Part shown: positions 6,000 through 6,876 of the stretch, one piece after another
Layout: every line of letters begins with the position of its first letter
Numbering within the stretch: the stretch's first letter is position 1
Source: Thermococcus sp.
GTDB taxonomy: Archaea > Methanobacteriota_B > Thermococci > Thermococcales > Thermococcaceae
DNA: 6,876 nt
Assembly (NCBI GenBank): GCA_027001105.1
Contig: JALTMZ010000058.1
Location: 1 to 6,876, forward strand
Reading direction: 5' to 3'
Program-made: the position numbers and the translations under genes
Notes under the pieces: generated by a model
What the model saw: the letters and a program-made list of their open reading frames with translations, nothing else
Database searches by the model: none
Told to the model about the DNA's origin: nothing

Positions 6000-6668
6000 G
6001 AGAACTTCTCTAAGCTGGTTCATAGTACTGAAGTTTAAGAGTTCATCTTCAATTGGTACAACAACTTCTGCATCCTCGATGTTGAATTCCAAAAGAAACG
6101 GAGAAACAATCTCCCTTAGAATGTCATTTCCATATGCCCAAGGCGTAAAAGCCGGTAGAACGATGAGTTCATCACTTAGCAAGAAGATGGGAACTTTAAT
6201 CAGTGCTCCAACTTCATCCCTAAGCCTGATTGCGGGATGTTCATGTCCTATTATGAACTTGTTTCCCTCAACAAGCTTGTGTCCGTGAACTATTTTCCAG
6301 CCGCCGATTTCAAGCTCATCAACAACTTCAACTCCCAATTCCTTAATCCACACTATTCCAACATCATGATTGCCCTTGACGACAACAATCTCATTTACGA
6401 GCGGGGAAATTTCCTCAAAAAACGCTTTTAATTCGAGCTTCTCCCTTCTAAATGGGATGAAGGAATGCTTTAAATCACCGTTTATAATTAGTCTTTTTGG
6501 TTTCTCTTTTTGGAGCATGGTTTTTAATGAGCTTGTCATTTCATGAAATGCTTTTGGTAAGTATGCTCCTTCCCTGGCTAAGCTTTCTTCATACCCTAAA
6601 TGCAAATCGGCGATAATGAGGTTGTTCCCTATTTTCAATGCTTTATTTGGGAGAGGCTGGGGTCTCAT
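5988..6668 (-). CDS. Metallophosphoesterase, archaeal SbcD/Mre11-related (ICC-like, COG1407/TIGR00024 type)
   Basis: This 226-residue calcineurin-like phosphoesterase has the full dimetal ligand set: D21-x-H23 (ADLHLG), GD65, GNHD at 99-102, HGH at 128-130 and GHEH at 141-144. The short length and the DLHLGYE start fit the archaeal ICC-like group rather than full Mre11/SbcD nucleases, which are longer and carry a capping domain. The substrate is unknown; phosphodiester or nucleic-acid cleavage is a family-level guess. No signal peptide is seen, so it is cytoplasmic. A TTG at 6677 would add three residues. I prefer ATG at 6668 because the TATA-like box at 6698-6691 would place transcription initiation almost exactly there, and no ribosome binding site is visible for either start. 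It is probably the first gene of the minus-strand block. Confidence 0.88.
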   Translation of the reverse strand: MRPQPLPNKALKIGNNLIIADLHLGYEESLAREGAYLPKAFHEMTSSLKTMLQKEKPKRLIINGDLKHSFIPFRREKLELKAFFEEISPLVNEIVVVKGNHDVGIVWIKELGVEVVDELEIGGWKIVHGHKLVEGNKFIIGHEHPAIRLRDEVGALIKVPIFLLSDELIVLPAFTPWAYGNDILREIVSPFLLEFNIEDAEVVVPIEDELLNFSTMNQLREVLRKI

Positions 6669-6690
6669 GGTAAACAATAGATTGCTTCGA

Positions 6691-6698
6691 TTTTTAAA
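6691..6698 (-). promoter_or_regulatory. TATA-like box of the phosphoesterase gene, leaderless arrangement
   Basis: TTTAAAAA on the minus strand is centred about 26-27 bases before the ATG at 6668, the usual archaeal TATA-to-initiation distance. Together with the absence of a ribosome binding site, this suggests a leaderless transcript starting at or within a few bases of the ATG. Confidence 0.45.
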
Positions 6699-6728
6699 CC
6701 TATTGAATTTTGTTAGGTAAGCAAAACA

Positions 6729-6736
6729 TTTTTAAG
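6729..6736 (+). promoter_or_regulatory. TATA-like box of the right-edge gene
   Basis: TTTTTAAG is preceded by the A-rich GCAAAACA, which could serve as the BRE. Initiation about 26 bases downstream would be near 6758-6759. That is just before the GTG at 6760 and about ten bases before the TTG at 6769. It forms the rightward half of a divergent promoter pair with the box at 6691-6698. Confidence 0.4.
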
Positions 6737-6744
6737 TTCGAACT
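6735..6744. promoter_or_regulatory. 10-bp perfect palindrome, possible operator
   Basis: AGTTCGAACT is a perfect inverted repeat that overlaps the last two bases of the TATA-like box and lies between it and the predicted transcription start of the right-edge gene. A repressor bound here would block the initiation complex. Ten-base palindromes also arise by chance, and no second copy was noticed in the window. Confidence 0.25.
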
Positions 6745-6757
6745 CTGAATTGATGTC

Positions 6758-6762
6758 AGGTG
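6758..6762 (+). promoter_or_regulatory. Ribosome binding site favouring the TTG start of the right-edge gene
   Basis: AGGTG lies six bases before the TTG at 6769 and matches the core of the archaeal anti-Shine-Dalgarno complement. The GTG at 6760 lies inside this site and has only a poor TGAT upstream, so TTG is preferred unless the transcript is leaderless. Confidence 0.4.
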
Positions 6763-6768
6763 GAGAAT

Positions 6769-6876
6769 TTGGCATACATTGGATTTGCAAGGACAAATTT
6801 TGGCCCTTATGAAACGTATGAGAGAATCCTCGAAGAACTGAGAAAAAGGGGATTTGGCATAACTTTTTCCAGGCAT
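6769..6876 (+). CDS. N-terminal fragment of an unidentified gene (3'-truncated by window)
   Basis: The frame is open from an in-frame TGA at 6751-6753 to the window end. Starting at TTG 6769 it gives 36 residues, beginning MAYIGFARTNFGPYE and continuing with a Glu/Arg/Lys-rich amphipathic helix (YERILEELRKR) and a beta-like GFGITFS. Starting at GTG 6760 would add three residues (M-E-N). The composition resembles the neighbouring coding regions, and the strand-helix-strand start suggests a cytoplasmic alpha/beta protein. Too little is present to name a family. It is transcribed divergently from the phosphoesterase gene and has its own TATA-like box and ribosome binding site. Confidence 0.6.
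   Translation, partial: MAYIGFARTNFGPYETYERILEELRKRGFGITFSRH

Noticed and set aside
6079..6431. Plus-strand open frames opposite the phosphoesterase gene
   Set aside because: The composition is unlike neighbouring proteins and the complementary strand encodes a complete catalytic motif set.
6753..6812. ATG at 6753 as the start of the right-edge gene
   Set aside because: That frame meets a TGA at 6810-6812 after 19 codons, whereas the frame with GTG 6760 and TTG 6769 stays open to the window end.

Overview
The window looks like chromosomal DNA from a hyperthermophilic euryarchaeon, most likely Thermococcales (a fairly AT-rich Thermococcus, Palaeococcus or Pyrococcus relative). The grounds are Lys/Glu/Ile-rich proteins, GGTGA/GGAGGTGA-type ribosome binding sites, ATGA stop-start overlaps, T/A-rich TATA-like boxes about 25 to 40 bases before starts, archaeal lipobox signal peptides, and a recognisable archaeal glycerol-3-phosphate oxidation gene set. 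This assignment is an inference from style and gene content. No rRNA, tRNA, CRISPR array, transposase or integrase was seen.

Positions 1-2503 (+ strand) hold the 3' part of a tightly coupled three-gene operon. It encodes a GlpA-like FAD-dependent glycerol-3-phosphate dehydrogenase with a C-terminal [2Fe-2S] domain (cut by the window edge), an FAD/NAD(P)-type oxidoreductase, and a small DUF1667 protein with a four-cysteine cluster motif. Each junction is an ATGA overlap. Together they probably oxidise glycerol 3-phosphate to dihydroxyacetone phosphate and pass the electrons on through flavin and Fe-S centres. A hairpin plus T-run ends the operon, with the last stop codon inside the hairpin.

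Positions 2569-4966 (- strand) hold three tandem paralogous lipoprotein genes, again joined by ATGA overlaps. Once starts are corrected, all three begin MKK, carry the lipobox cysteine at residue 20, and end with a shared Pro-x-Trp motif. They are secreted, membrane-anchored, sequon-bearing proteins of unknown function and are the least understood part of the window.

Positions 5030-6668 (- strand) hold, from promoter-proximal to distal, a metallophosphoesterase of the archaeal SbcD/Mre11-related type, a PrsW-type intramembrane protease, and a 71-residue helical protein overlapping the protease gene. All six minus-strand genes are close enough (33 and 63 bp at the widest gaps) that they could be partly co-transcribed. 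At the right edge, across a divergent promoter region of about 100 bp with a 10-bp palindrome beside the TATA-like box, an unidentified plus-strand gene begins and runs off the window.

The longest stretch without a gene is the roughly 100-bp divergent region, so there is no unexplained gap over 300 bases.
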